Assembly (NCBI GenBank): GCA_964344255.1 | Contig: CAYFMQ010000004.1 | Span: forward strand, 124,001-188,000 | Direction: 5' to 3' | Length of the DNA: 64,000 nucleotides | Origin: JAJFIE01 sp964344255 | GTDB lineage: Bacteria > Pseudomonadota > Alphaproteobacteria > Rhodospirillales > Casp-alpha2 | Notes under the pieces: model-generated | Seen by the model: only the letters and a program-made list of their open reading frames with translations | What the model was told of the DNA's origin: nothing | Databases searched by the model: none | In this document: positions 45,064-54,847 of the stretch, piece after piece | How positions within the stretch are numbered: the stretch's first letter is position 1 | Layout: each line of letters starts with the position of its first letter | Position numbers and translations under genes: made by a program

Positions 45064-45942
45064 ATGGCGCAAGCAGAAAAAATCGTAATGGAAACGAACG
45101 AGTATGTTGATTTCTGGAATGAAGTCCTCGTTCCCAAATTTATCAAATACAAACACGTTCTCGTAGGCGGGCTGAGCAATCACAGTGAAGCGATCCTTCC
45201 GAATCTTGATGTCCGGATTGGCGACAAGGTCGTCGATGTGGGCTGTGGGTTTGGAGATACCGCTAACTATTTTGCCGAACGGGTTGGTGAAAGCGGCGTC
45301 GTGGACGCTATGGATTGCTGTGACGCCTTTATGGAGTTCGGCCGCAAGGACGCGGAAGAACAGGGCATCACCAACGTCAATTTCATCGAAGCGGACGTCC
45401 AGGCCTATCCGTTTGAAGGGGAATATGATTTCTGTTTCTCCCGCTTCGGCACCCAGTTCTTTGAAAACCCCGTCATGGGTTTGCGCGCCATGCGCAAGTC
45501 GCTGCGCCCCGGCGGCCGCATGACCATGATTGTCTGGCGCACCATTGACGATAATCCGTGGCTGGGGCTGCCCAAGAAGATCATTCTCGATTACCTGCCA
45601 CCCTCCGGTGAAGGGGCCAGAACCTGCGGTCCGGGACCGTTTTCCATGGCCAATCAGGAAATGGTGACCAAGCAGGTTGAAATCGCCGGATTCACGGACA
45701 TCGAGTTCAAACGCGTCGATGCTTCTCTGCATGTCGGCAATGACCTAAAGGATGCTGTCGATTTCCAGCTGGCCCTTGGCCCTGCGGGCGAAGTTTACCG
45801 TGAAGCTGGAGACCTGGCCCTTGAAAAGCATGATGAAATCGAAGCGGCCCTTGCAGAGGCGCTGAAAGATTTTGCAACCGAAGACGGCTCTATCATCATG
45901 GACTCAAGCTCCTGGGTGGTCAGTGCTGTCAATCCCGGTTAG
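45064..45942 (+). CDS. class I SAM-dependent methyltransferase
   Basis: This 292-residue protein has the Methyltransf_25-type fold: motif I VVDVGCGFGDTANYFAER near 60, DAMDCCDAF for the ribose-binding acid, EADVQAYPF, then FSRFGTQFFENP and LRPGGRMTMIVWR. The start at 45064 follows AAGGGGAGTATC; an upstream ATG at 44944 falls in the terminator region. It has its own transcript, starting after the sox terminator and closed by another hairpin. Position suggests a link to methylated amine metabolism, but the substrate is not known. Confidence 0.88.
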   Translation: MAQAEKIVMETNEYVDFWNEVLVPKFIKYKHVLVGGLSNHSEAILPNLDVRIGDKVVDVGCGFGDTANYFAERVGESGVVDAMDCCDAFMEFGRKDAEEQGITNVNFIEADVQAYPFEGEYDFCFSRFGTQFFENPVMGLRAMRKSLRPGGRMTMIVWRTIDDNPWLGLPKKIILDYLPPSGEGARTCGPGPFSMANQEMVTKQVEIAGFTDIEFKRVDASLHVGNDLKDAVDFQLALGPAGEVYREAGDLALEKHDEIEAALAEALKDFATEDGSIIMDSSSWVVSAVNPG

Positions 45943-45994
45943 GAGAAGCGGCAACAAGGTGAAATCCTGATCATTTCAGGGGATTTTCATGTTC

Positions 45995-46035
45995 AAACAC
46001 CGTCGTGCCACATATGATGCGGCGGTGTTTCTTTT
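45995..46035 (+). terminator. probable rho-independent terminator after methyltransferase gene
   Basis: AAACACCG and CGGTGTTT form an 8-bp stem with a longish loop, followed by CTTTT. The long loop lowers confidence. Confidence 0.6.
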
Positions 46036-46077
46036 GCCCGTTATTCATAACGTACCATCCAGTCAGTTTGGAAACCC

Positions 46078-46830
46078 ATGGTCAGTATCGACGATCCCGT
46101 AACGCTCGCCCTGATTGCCGCCATCATGGTTGCTGCAGGAATGGTGAAAGGTGTGACGGGTCTCGGGCTGCCGCTTGTCAGCATCGGCTTCATGTCCATT
46201 TTCCTGCCGATCAGGGAAGCGCTCGGCATCATGATTCTGCCCCTGATGCTTACCAATATCTGGCAGGTGATTGACGTCAAGGGCGACCTGAAACCACTCA
46301 GACGCTTTTGGCCCTTACTTGTCACCATGCTGGTTTTTCTAGGCGTCGGTGCGCAGCTTGTGGTTATCCTGGATGCTTCCTGGCTGTATCTGGCCGTTGG
46401 CGTCATGGTGTCGGTGTTTACGGCCCTTGGCCTTCTTCATCCAACGCTTCGGTTGGCGCCGAAAGGCGAAATCCCCGTCGGTGTCGGCATTGGCGCCCTT
46501 GCCGGTATCTGCGGCGGCATGGGTGGGATCTGGGGGCCACCTATCAGCATGTACCTGATCGCACTGGATTTGAAAAAGAACGAGTTCATCGGCACCGTCG
46601 GGTTGATTTGGTTCCTGGGTTCCATTCCGCTGTGTGCCTTCTATGCCGTGAACGGCATCCTGGGCATGCATAACGTTTTCTATTCACTGGCGGCTTGTGT
46701 TCCGGCTTTTGGCGGTCTCTGGGTAGGCCAGCATGTACGGCGGCGTATCCCGCAGGACACCTTCCGAAAAGTGCTGATGGGGACGTTGTTCGTGATCGGC
46801 CTAAACCTGATCCGCAGGGCTATATTCTAG
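46078..46830 (+). CDS. TSUP/TauE-SafE family membrane transporter (sulfite exporter-like)
   Basis: The 250-residue protein has about eight membrane helices and the TauE/SafE repeats (GMVKGVTGLGLPLVSIGFMS near 21-40, GALAGICGGMGGIWGPPISM near 139-158). The family exports anions such as sulfite, sulfoacetate or other organosulfur compounds across the inner membrane. Since xsc in this window releases sulfite, sulfite export is a plausible role, though it is 12 kb away. It is followed by azlC after 9 bp, so it is probably co-transcribed with the azl genes. Confidence 0.88.
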   Translation: MVSIDDPVTLALIAAIMVAAGMVKGVTGLGLPLVSIGFMSIFLPIREALGIMILPLMLTNIWQVIDVKGDLKPLRRFWPLLVTMLVFLGVGAQLVVILDASWLYLAVGVMVSVFTALGLLHPTLRLAPKGEIPVGVGIGALAGICGGMGGIWGPPISMYLIALDLKKNEFIGTVGLIWFLGSIPLCAFYAVNGILGMHNVFYSLAACVPAFGGLWVGQHVRRRIPQDTFRKVLMGTLFVIGLNLIRRAIF

Positions 46831-46839
46831 GTCTCTCCC

Positions 46840-47586
46840 ATGATGCGAAACTTGGAAGATAACGCACCCGATCCTTCAACTGCCCGGCGCAGGGGGGCGC
46901 GGGATGCCATCGGCGCACCGGTTCTGGTGCTGGCCGCCTCCATGGTGGGCTTCGGGTCACTGGCCAGGGAAAGCGGCCTCGACCTCTGGACCACCATCGT
47001 AACCACCATCGGTATCTGGGGCCTGCCGGGTCAGATGGTGATGGCGGAGATGACGGCGGTGGGGGCTCCCCTGTTCGCCATTGCCGCTGGCGTGGCGGCG
47101 GCCAATGCCCGGTTCCTGCCCATGACCCTGGCCCTGACGCCGCTGCTCAGCGAGTGGCGCGTCCCCATGATCAAGCGTTTGTTCTTTGCCCAATTCGTAA
47201 CCCTGACACCCTGGGCCGCCGCGTTGAAGCTGTTCCCCGCCATGCCGCACGAGGAACGTGTGCCCTATTACGCGGGGTTTACTGTGGTTTGCCTCGCGGG
47301 TGCGACTGTTGGAACCGCTCTTGGGTTCATTCTGGCTGGTGAGTTGCCGAGGCCGTTGACATTGAGCCTCGTTTTCCTGAGCCCAGCCTTTTTCGCCATG
47401 GTGTTTGCCGACGTTCGCCAGCGCGCCGGTGTCATGGCGCTGGTTTTCGGCGCCCTGCTGGGGCCAGTCCTGCACGGCGTATCGCCGGACTGGGGTATTC
47501 CGGTAACGGGCCTTGTGGCCGGTTCCGTCGCATTCCTGATCGATTTGAAGTTGCGTAAACGCCAACTCTCGGGGGATCAGGTATGA
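46840..47586 (+). CDS. azlC: AzlC family transport protein
   Basis: This 248-residue membrane protein fits AzlC: LAASMVGFGSLARESGLDLW near the N-terminus, WGLPGQMVMAEM, and ANARFLPMTLALTPLL. AzlC with its small partner AzlD exports branched-chain amino acids or related compounds. The next gene is azlD with a 4-bp overlap, which supports the call. An ATG directly after the first one is an equally good start. The N-terminal 25 residues are cytoplasmic and charged. Confidence 0.9.
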   Translation: MMRNLEDNAPDPSTARRRGARDAIGAPVLVLAASMVGFGSLARESGLDLWTTIVTTIGIWGLPGQMVMAEMTAVGAPLFAIAAGVAAANARFLPMTLALTPLLSEWRVPMIKRLFFAQFVTLTPWAAALKLFPAMPHEERVPYYAGFTVVCLAGATVGTALGFILAGELPRPLTLSLVFLSPAFFAMVFADVRQRAGVMALVFGALLGPVLHGVSPDWGIPVTGLVAGSVAFLIDLKLRKRQLSGDQV

Positions 47587-47921
47587 GTACAGCCTATGCC
47601 CATCTCTGGCTGATTGTCGGGGTTTCCGTGCTCGCCACGTATGTCTGGCGGGCCGCCGGTATGATGATCGCAAGCCGCCTGCACCCCGATAGCCCGTTGT
47701 CCAGATGGTTCGCCTGTGTCGCCTATGCCGTGTTGGCCGGTCTGATCGCCCGCATGATCGTCATCCCTGAAGGCGCCCTGGCGGATGCGCCGCTGCCAGA
47801 CAAGCTGATCGCCATCGCTTGCGGATTTGCGGTCTTTTTCTTGGGCAGACGCAGCACGCCGCTGGCGACGCTGGCGGCGTTTTCCGTGTTCGCGGCCATA
47901 TCCCTGTTGCGTGCCCTCTGA
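47583..47921 (+). CDS. azlD: AzlD family transport protein
   Basis: The 112-residue protein has three or four membrane helices and the AzlD pattern (LATYVWRAAGMMIASRL near 19-35, WFACVAYAVLAGLIARMIV). It overlaps azlC by 4 bp and should form the two-component exporter with it. The substrate is probably a branched-chain or other hydrophobic amino acid. Confidence 0.9.
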   Translation: MSTAYAHLWLIVGVSVLATYVWRAAGMMIASRLHPDSPLSRWFACVAYAVLAGLIARMIVIPEGALADAPLPDKLIAIACGFAVFFLGRRSTPLATLAAFSVFAAISLLRAL

Positions 47922-48035
47922 GGGGCAAATTCCAGTCATCCAAACACCAGTTAATTTCATCGTGATTTGGTGTTCGTGCTTCTTGACCGCTCAGGTCCGC
48001 TGGATTTACCGTGCGATAGCTCAGGGAGATCAACA

Positions 48036-50450
48036 ATGAAATCACATGTCCAGGTAGCCGTTATCGGCGGCGGTGTCGTCGGATGCAGCGGTCTTTATCA
48101 TCTGACCAAGATCGGCTGGAAGGACGTGGTCCTGATCGAGCGCAAGGAATTGACATCAGGCTCCACCTGGCATGCGGCTGGCGGTTTCCATACGCTAAAC
48201 GCCAATACGAATATGGCGGCGTTGCAGGGCTATACCATCAAGCTCTATCACGAACTGGAAGAAATCAGCGGCCAATCCTGCGGCCTGCACCATGTCGGCG
48301 GCCTGACCATCGCGACCGATAGCGACCGTATGGATTATTTGAAGGCAGAACACGCCAAGCACAAGCACATGGGGCTCGACACACGGCTGGTGGGGCCGGA
48401 GGAAGCGGGGGAAATCTGCCCGGTAATAAACACCGATGGCATTGTCGGCGCCATGTACGATCCGCTGGATGGCCACCTGGATCCGTCGGGCACCACCCAT
48501 GCCTATGCCAAGGCCGCCCGGATGCAGGGTGCTGAAATCTATCTGCATACCAAGGTCGAGGACCTGAAACCCAGGGGCGACGGAACCTGGGATGTGATCA
48601 CTGAGAATGGCACTATTCATGCGGAATACGTGGTCAATGCCGCAGGTCTGTGGGCGCGGGAAGTTGGCGAGATGGTGGGTGTTCGTCACCCGTTGCATCC
48701 CATGGAGCACCAGTACCTGGTGACGGACGATATTCCGGAAGTCTACGAGCGCGAAACAGAACTGCCGCATGTCATGGATCCCGCCGGCGAGAGCTACTTC
48801 CGTCAGGAGGGGCGCGGCCTCGTGCTTGGTACTTATGAGCAGAAGTGCGAGCCCTGGGCCGTGGACGGCACGCCGTGGGAATTCGGTCACGAACTGCTGG
48901 CCAACAAGCTGGACCGGGTTGAGGACTCGCTTGAGATGGCCTATCACCGTTATCCATGCCTTGCCGAGGCCGGCATCAAACAGGTCATCAACGGCCCGTT
49001 CACCTTTGCTCCCGACGGCAACCCGCTGGTCGGGCCGGTGCCGGGCCTGCCAGGTTACTGGACGGCGTGCGCCGTCATGGCGGGGTTCAGTCAGGGCGGC
49101 GGTGTCGGCCTGACACTTGCCGAATGGATGGTGGAGGGCGAACCCAGCCGCGACGTGTTCGCCATGGATGTGGCGCGCTTTGGTGACTACACCACCAAGC
49201 CCTATACGCGGGTTACGGTGATTCAGAACTATCAGCGCCGTTTTGCGGTGGGTTATCCGAACGAGGAATTGCCTGCTGGCAGGCCGTTACGTACCTCACC
49301 GGCGTATGGAATCTGGAAGGCGCAGAATGCCGTCTTCGGTCACGCCTACGGCATGGAGGCTGTGAACTACTTCGCCCCTGAAGGCGAAGAACCCTATGAA
49401 ACGCCTACCTTCCGGCGGTCCAACGCTTTCGACGTGGTGGCGGAAGAATGCCGTGCGGTTCGCGAGGCTGTCGGTATCAATGAAGTCCACAATTTCTCCA
49501 AGTTCGACGTCATGGGACCTGAGGCCGAAAGCTGGCTCAATTATGTCATGGCGGGCCGAGTGCCGGAGGAGGGCAGGTTGTCGCTGACGCCCATGCTCAG
49601 CTCCAGGGGCAAGCTCGTCGGGGATTTCACCATCAGCCGGCTCGGGCCTGAACATTTTCAGTTGAATGCTTCCTATGGCTCACAGGCATTCCATATGCGT
49701 TGGCTGGAAGATCGCCTGCCGGACAACGGCGTTAGCGTTGAAAACGTCTCCGATTCCCGGATCGGTTTCCAGATTGCCGGCCCCAACGCTCGTGAATTGC
49801 TGTCGCGCGTTACCCGTGACGATGTTTCCAACGAAGCCTTCCCGTTCCTGGCCGTGAGAAGAATGGAAGTAGGCTTGGTGCCGGCGATCGTTTGCCGTGT
49901 CAGCTACACCGGAGGGCTGGGTTACGAAATTTATGTGGAGCCCCGCCATCAGGTGCAGCTCTATAACGCCCTTGACCAGGCGGGAATGGATCTGGGACTT
50001 AAACCCTTCGGCATGCGTGCCATGATGTCTCTCAGGCTGGAAAAATCCTTCGGCTCCTGGCTCCGGGAATTTAAACCCGACTACACGCCTGCGGAAACCG
50101 GACTGGATCGCTTTATCAGTTTCAGGAAAAACGATTTCATCGGACGCGATGCCGCTGTGGCGGAAAAAGAAAATCCGCCTGCTCGCAAGCTGGTCACCTT
50201 CGTTGTCGATGCGCTGGATGCGGATGTCGTGGCTGATGAGCCGATTTTCAAAGATGATGATGTGGTCGGGTTCGTCACCTCGGGCGGGTATGCGCACTAT
50301 TCGAAGAGGTCCGTCGCCCTGGGTTTCGTTCCGACGGACATGATTGCCGAAGGAGAGGAATTCGAGATCGAAATCCTGGGAGAAAAGCGCCCGGCGAAAA
50401 TCATCACAGAGCCCCTGTTTGATCCGAAATCAGAGCAGATGCGGGGCTGA
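48036..50450 (+). CDS. FAD-dependent oxidoreductase/GcvT fusion (dimethylglycine dehydrogenase-like), second copy
   Basis: The 804-residue protein has the same architecture as the one at 13480: FAD motif VAVIGGGVVGCSGLYHLTK at 8-26, GSTWHAAGGFHTLNANTNM with a candidate flavinylation His46, and a C-terminal GcvT domain from about 420 with SLRLEKSFGSW near 669. I chose the ATG at 48036 behind GGGAGATCAAC. It should oxidise an N-methylated amine and transfer C1 to tetrahydrofolate. The two copies are clearly divergent, so different substrates are likely. A set of catabolic genes on the same strand follows. Confidence 0.9.
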   Translation: MKSHVQVAVIGGGVVGCSGLYHLTKIGWKDVVLIERKELTSGSTWHAAGGFHTLNANTNMAALQGYTIKLYHELEEISGQSCGLHHVGGLTIATDSDRMDYLKAEHAKHKHMGLDTRLVGPEEAGEICPVINTDGIVGAMYDPLDGHLDPSGTTHAYAKAARMQGAEIYLHTKVEDLKPRGDGTWDVITENGTIHAEYVVNAAGLWAREVGEMVGVRHPLHPMEHQYLVTDDIPEVYERETELPHVMDPAGESYFRQEGRGLVLGTYEQKCEPWAVDGTPWEFGHELLANKLDRVEDSLEMAYHRYPCLAEAGIKQVINGPFTFAPDGNPLVGPVPGLPGYWTACAVMAGFSQGGGVGLTLAEWMVEGEPSRDVFAMDVARFGDYTTKPYTRVTVIQNYQRRFAVGYPNEELPAGRPLRTSPAYGIWKAQNAVFGHAYGMEAVNYFAPEGEEPYETPTFRRSNAFDVVAEECRAVREAVGINEVHNFSKFDVMGPEAESWLNYVMAGRVPEEGRLSLTPMLSSRGKLVGDFTISRLGPEHFQLNASYGSQAFHMRWLEDRLPDNGVSVENVSDSRIGFQIAGPNARELLSRVTRDDVSNEAFPFLAVRRMEVGLVPAIVCRVSYTGGLGYEIYVEPRHQVQLYNALDQAGMDLGLKPFGMRAMMSLRLEKSFGSWLREFKPDYTPAETGLDRFISFRKNDFIGRDAAVAEKENPPARKLVTFVVDALDADVVADEPIFKDDDVVGFVTSGGYAHYSKRSVALGFVPTDMIAEGEEFEIEILGEKRPAKIITEPLFDPKSEQMRG

Positions 50451-50557
50451 ATCCAGGGTTGCAAATACAATAGAATTCATCCCGACACGGCGCTTGCAGG
50501 GCCCTTGCGAAGGGGTCACAATCAGGTTCTCGGTTAACATTATGGGAGCCTGTCATT

Positions 50558-51271
50558 ATGCGTTTTCTGGTCTTGCAACATCACGTCCTTGAGCATCCGG
50601 GTATCTTCCGGGATTTCATGGCCGAGGATGGTGTGGAGTGGGATGCCGTGCAGTTGCAGGATGGCGAAACGATCCCTGATCTGGACGGATATGACGCTCT
50701 CTGGGTCATGGGTGGCCCCATGGACGTGTGGGAAGAGGACCGCTACACGTGGCTGATTCCCGAAAAAGTGACCATTTTTGATGCGGTTATAAAACGGAAT
50801 ATGCCCTATCTGGGGTTTTGCCTGGGTCACCAGTTGCTGGGCGAAGTGGCCGGCGGCAAGTGCAACAAAATGGAACAGGCGGAGGTCGGCGTCATCGATA
50901 TTTCCCTGACGGAAGACGGTGCTACCGATCCGTTGCTGAAGGGATTCGATCCCGTTCACAAGGCGGTACAATGGCATGGCGTCGAGGTTTCGGAAGCGCC
51001 GGCCGGTTCAACAATCCTTGCTTCGACCGATGATTGCCGAGTTCAGGCGCTCAGGGTTGGTGATCTTGCCTGGGGTATCCAGTATCATGTGGAAGTGACC
51101 AAGGACACCGTTCCCGAGTGGGGTGATATTCCCGCCTACAGGAATGCCCTTGAAAACGTGCTAGGCAAAGGCGCCATGCCGGGCTTTATCGAGCAATCGG
51201 ACGCCAACATCGGCGATTTCAACCGCCATGCCCGTATCCTGTTTGATAACTTCATGGATATTATCCGTTGA
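50558..51271 (+). CDS. class I glutamine amidotransferase-like protein
   Basis: This 237-residue stand-alone GATase has the nucleophile elbow YLGFCLGHQLLG with Cys88, and the His-Glu pair in GIQYHVEV near 175. It resembles GMP-synthase-type and gamma-glutamyl hydrolase-like amidotransferases. It may hydrolyse glutamine or a gamma-glutamyl conjugate. It overlaps the FAD oxidoreductase by one base (TGATG), so they are coupled. In polyamine breakdown a gamma-glutamyl amine oxidase and a gamma-glutamyl hydrolase occur together, which is a possible but unproven parallel. Confidence 0.88.
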   Translation: MRFLVLQHHVLEHPGIFRDFMAEDGVEWDAVQLQDGETIPDLDGYDALWVMGGPMDVWEEDRYTWLIPEKVTIFDAVIKRNMPYLGFCLGHQLLGEVAGGKCNKMEQAEVGVIDISLTEDGATDPLLKGFDPVHKAVQWHGVEVSEAPAGSTILASTDDCRVQALRVGDLAWGIQYHVEVTKDTVPEWGDIPAYRNALENVLGKGAMPGFIEQSDANIGDFNRHARILFDNFMDIIR

Positions 51272-52575
51272 TGGACAATCCGGCGTTAACTGACCGGGCA
51301 AGGTTCGAGCCGTGGTGGTGGGAAGCCGCCCCGCCGGCAAGAGGGCATCCCGTGTCCCTGCCGCAGGAAGTTGATGTTGCAATTGTCGGCGCCGGGTATG
51401 CCGGTATAACGGCCGCCCTGACATGCGCCAGGGCAGGACGCTCCGTGGCCCTGATTGACCGGGAAGCACCGGGATTTGGCGCCAGTTCCCGCAACGGCGG
51501 CATGATCGGTAGCGGTCATAGGGTGGGCTATGATGACCTGTCGCGGCAATACGGCGAGGAGGTTGCGGAAGAAGTCCTGCGCGAAGGGCTGCGTTCGCTG
51601 GATTACACGACCAACCTGATTGCCGATGAAAACATCGAATGCGATTACAAGCGAACCGGTCGTTTCCGCGGCGCCTGGAGCAAGGCCGACTATGACGCCA
51701 TGGGGCGCGAGATCGAGTTTCTCAGAAAGAAAATCGGGGTACAGGCTCACATGGTTCCCCGGGAAGAACAGCATTATGAGGTCTCGACAGAATCTTATCA
51801 CGGTGGTTGCATCTTTTCCTCCCACGGCGGATTACATCCTGCAAAGTTCGTGCGGGGGTTGCTGGACAAGGCTGTTTCAGCAGGCGTTCAGGTAAGTTCG
51901 GGTACGTCCGTTGCCGCCATCAAACCTGACGGCACGGCCTTTTCCGTGCAGACGACAGGGGGGACGTTACGCGCCGGTGACGTCATCATTACGACCAACG
52001 GTTACACCAGGAACACGGTGCCGTTTCTCAGGCGAAGGGTGATACCAATCGCCAGTTATATGATCGCGACGGAACCCTTAGGCCCGGACAGGGTCAAATC
52101 CATGATCCCCAATGGCCGGATGATTGTCGAAACCCGTTCCCAGCATTGTTATTACCGGCCTTCACCGGACGGTGAACGCATATTGCTGGGAGGACGGGCG
52201 GCGCTCAGCCACATCGATCCGGCCAAGAGTGCGATCAAGCTGAGAAGCCTGCTTGTCGGGCTGTTCCCTGAGCTGGAAACCATGCGGGTCAGTCATTCCT
52301 GGCTGGGAACGCTCGGGTTCAGCCAGGATCACCTGCCTCATATAGGCAAAACACCCACCGGTATTCACTATGCTCTCGGGTTTTCCGGCTCTGGCGTGGC
52401 CATGGCGCCCTATCTGGGGTGGCGGGCAGCCAACAAGGTGCTGGGCACGGAAGATGGCGATACGGCTTTTGACAGGATACGCCATCCCGCCGTTTTGCTG
52501 CGAGATTTCGTTCCTGTCGGTTTGCCTTTGGTGAATATGTGGTATCGTATCAAGGATATGATGGAAGGATCGTAA
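51271..52575 (+). CDS. FAD-dependent amine oxidase (DAO family, OrdL/PuuB-like)
   Basis: The 434-residue protein has the DAO fold: VDVAIVGAGYAGITAALTCARAG at about 31-53, FGASSRNGGMI for the flavin, HGGLHPAKFVRGLL, and the C-terminal FSGSGVAMAPYLGWRAA. The N-terminal WWWEAAPP pattern is like gamma-glutamylputrescine oxidase. It should oxidise an amine or imino acid to an aldehyde or imine. I use the ATG at 51271, sharing its A with the preceding stop. The nitrilase gene begins 3 bp after its stop. Confidence 0.9.
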   Translation: MDNPALTDRARFEPWWWEAAPPARGHPVSLPQEVDVAIVGAGYAGITAALTCARAGRSVALIDREAPGFGASSRNGGMIGSGHRVGYDDLSRQYGEEVAEEVLREGLRSLDYTTNLIADENIECDYKRTGRFRGAWSKADYDAMGREIEFLRKKIGVQAHMVPREEQHYEVSTESYHGGCIFSSHGGLHPAKFVRGLLDKAVSAGVQVSSGTSVAAIKPDGTAFSVQTTGGTLRAGDVIITTNGYTRNTVPFLRRRVIPIASYMIATEPLGPDRVKSMIPNGRMIVETRSQHCYYRPSPDGERILLGGRAALSHIDPAKSAIKLRSLLVGLFPELETMRVSHSWLGTLGFSQDHLPHIGKTPTGIHYALGFSGSGVAMAPYLGWRAANKVLGTEDGDTAFDRIRHPAVLLRDFVPVGLPLVNMWYRIKDMMEGS

Positions 52576-52578
52576 GCC

Positions 52579-53436
52579 ATGTCGGAGATTTTCAAAGCCG
52601 CCTGCGTCCAGAATTGCGCCGGCAGCGATATGTCGGCGACCCTGGATCGCGCCGCAGAGCTGACCCGCCGCGCCCGTGATGAAGGCGCCGACCTGATTGC
52701 CGTTCCGGAATTCTTCGCCTGCCTGAACGTGGACGATGCAGGTCTGCAAACCGGCGCCGTGCCGGAAGACAAACATCCGGCGCTGCCCATGTTTCGTGAC
52801 CTGGCGCAGGAAACAGGGGCGTGGCTGCTGCTCGGTTCACTCGGCATCGATGACGGTGGTGAACGCTTGAGAAACCGTTCCTTCATGATCGATCCGTCTG
52901 GCGCCATCCAGGCGCGTTACGACAAGATCCACATGTTCGATGTCCAATTAGGCAACGGCGAAACCTACAAGGAATCAGACGTTTTCGAGCCCGGTGACAA
53001 GGCGGTGCTCGCCCCGACCCCCTGGGGGTTGCTGGGCATGAGTGTGTGCTACGACCTGCGCTTCGCCTATCTCTATCGCGACCTTGCCCAGGCCGGGGCC
53101 AGTTTCCTTTCCGTGCCGGCAGCCTTCATGCGGACGTCTGGAAAGGCGCACTGGCATGCCCTGTTGAGAGCCCGGGCCATCGAAACCGGCTGCTATGTCA
53201 TCGCGCCCTGCCAGAGCGGTCAACATGGCCGGGCCATTACATATGGTCATTCGCTTATCGTCGATCCCTGGGGGGCGGTGCTGGCCGAAGGACATGACGA
53301 GGAAGAAGATGTCGTCTTGGCCGAAATCGACCCGTCCAAGGTTCTTGAGGCACGCTCGAAAATTCCCGCGCTCGAGCATGATCGTCCTTATGATGCGCCT
53401 GAACGTATTTCCGTGACGGCCCTCGCCGGTGAATGA
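52579..53436 (+). CDS. carbon-nitrogen hydrolase (nitrilase superfamily)
   Basis: The 285-residue protein has the complete nitrilase triad: Glu44 in VPEFFACLN, Lys116 in RYDKIHMFDV and Cys157 in GMSVCYDLRF. It is of the Nit/omega-amidase-like type, cleaving an amide or carbamoyl bond in a small molecule. Directly behind the amine oxidase gene it could hydrolyse an amide product of the same pathway. The exact substrate cannot be read from sequence. Confidence 0.92.
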   Translation: MSEIFKAACVQNCAGSDMSATLDRAAELTRRARDEGADLIAVPEFFACLNVDDAGLQTGAVPEDKHPALPMFRDLAQETGAWLLLGSLGIDDGGERLRNRSFMIDPSGAIQARYDKIHMFDVQLGNGETYKESDVFEPGDKAVLAPTPWGLLGMSVCYDLRFAYLYRDLAQAGASFLSVPAAFMRTSGKAHWHALLRARAIETGCYVIAPCQSGQHGRAITYGHSLIVDPWGAVLAEGHDEEEDVVLAEIDPSKVLEARSKIPALEHDRPYDAPERISVTALAGE

Positions 53437-53581
53437 CTGACTTTTTATACTATTCCGATACTGTCTAAACCGGGATATGGGATGGCATAGATAATGGCTG
53501 TAGCATTTTCCCCTGCCTGAATGCCGGACAGCCGTTTCTGTGCCGGTGATCAAAACAAAACAAGGCTAACGGGAGGAAACA

Positions 53582-54808
53582 ATGCAGACCTATCTACGCG
53601 ATCATATCGATTGGGAACAACCCTTTCCGGCCGAGGAGTACGCCAGCCGTCGCGCACGCGTTCGCGCCGCTCTGGCGGATGCCAACCTTGATGCGATTTT
53701 CGTCACAACACCGGCCAACATCACATGGCTGACCGGCTACGACATGATCTGGTATCACCTGCAGAACCTCACGGGTTTGCTGGTGCGCGCCGATTCAGAT
53801 GATACCGTCTTCTTTGATTCTTCAGCCCATACCACCATTATCTCAACAACGCCGGAAATCCCGGAAGTTCTCTACGTGGATGCCGCCGCTGTATCCGGAA
53901 CGGTTGATGAGGCAATTACTGCCGTGGTCGGCGGTATTGCGGACAAAGGCCTTGGCAAATCCCGCATCGGCCTCGAAATGTGGGGGTATTCGCCCCATGC
54001 GTCAGTGATGGAGGGGCTCGCCACAGCCCTTCGCGACGGCGGCGCTACGGTTGAGGACGAATGGGCATTGGTCGAGAAGCTCCGCTTTATCAAGTCAGAC
54101 CTTGAAGTCCAGCATGTCCGCAAGGCCGCTGCTATCGCTGATGAAGCCATGGCCGCAGCGCGGGATTTCATCAAGCCCGGTGTCATGGAAACGGAAATCG
54201 AGGCCGTTATCATGGGCAGCATGATGAGTAACGGCGGCGGATATCCCGGCATCCGCACCATGTTGGGCAGCGGTCCCCGCGCCGGAACCCACCATAGTTC
54301 CCCGACACGGCGCAAGATCAAGCAGGGTGATCTCGTGTTTGTGGATTTCTGCGGTGTTCTTGACCGCTATCACGTGAACTGCAATCGCACGTTCTCCGTG
54401 GGCGAGCCGGATTCCCGCTGGACCGACCTGATGAACAAGGCGGCGGGGACCATTGATACGGTCCTTGCCGAAACCAAGCTCGGTGATCCCATCAGTTCTG
54501 TCGATGCCATCGCCCAGCGTTACATCGACGAAGCGGATTTGAGAAAATACGTCTGGTGGGTCGGCGGCTATGCCCAGGAAATCGCCGTGCCACCGGACTG
54601 GTGTGGCAATCATTGGCTGAACACGCGGTTCGAAAAGATCGGCGACCCGCCGCTGACACCCGGCATGGTATTCAACCTGGAAAACCAGTTCGACGTCTGG
54701 GAGGACTGGCCGGGCGGAAGCGGCTGTGCCTATATCGAGAGCCTGCTGGTCACCGAAAACGGGCTCGAGGTGTTATCGAAGCTGCCGCGGACATTGACGG
54801 TAGTATAA
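53582..54808 (+). CDS. M24 family creatinase-like hydrolase
   Basis: The 408-residue protein has a creatinase N-terminal domain (ANITWLTGYDMIWYH near 49-63) and an M24 domain. The metal-site pattern is incomplete: the second Asp is Asn (HVNCNRT) and the usual metal-binding His motif is not seen, but FNLENQ and YIESLL keep Glu. A GTHHSSPTRR segment matches the position of the catalytic His in creatinase. Creatinase hydrolyses creatine to sarcosine and urea, and sarcosine oxidase is encoded 10 kb away, so this is an attractive but unproven role. An aminopeptidase P-like activity is the alternative. Confidence 0.82.
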   Translation: MQTYLRDHIDWEQPFPAEEYASRRARVRAALADANLDAIFVTTPANITWLTGYDMIWYHLQNLTGLLVRADSDDTVFFDSSAHTTIISTTPEIPEVLYVDAAAVSGTVDEAITAVVGGIADKGLGKSRIGLEMWGYSPHASVMEGLATALRDGGATVEDEWALVEKLRFIKSDLEVQHVRKAAAIADEAMAAARDFIKPGVMETEIEAVIMGSMMSNGGGYPGIRTMLGSGPRAGTHHSSPTRRKIKQGDLVFVDFCGVLDRYHVNCNRTFSVGEPDSRWTDLMNKAAGTIDTVLAETKLGDPISSVDAIAQRYIDEADLRKYVWWVGGYAQEIAVPPDWCGNHWLNTRFEKIGDPPLTPGMVFNLENQFDVWEDWPGGSGCAYIESLLVTENGLEVLSKLPRTLTVV

Positions 54809-54847
54809 GCCTTTATAAGTAAAAGAAAAAATAAGGGAGACCAAACC

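Noticed and set aside
48036..50450. Glycine-cleavage T protein
   Set aside because: Only the C-terminal part is GcvT-like; the N-terminal FAD domain and the total length show a demethylating oxidoreductase, and no gcvH or gcvP is nearby.
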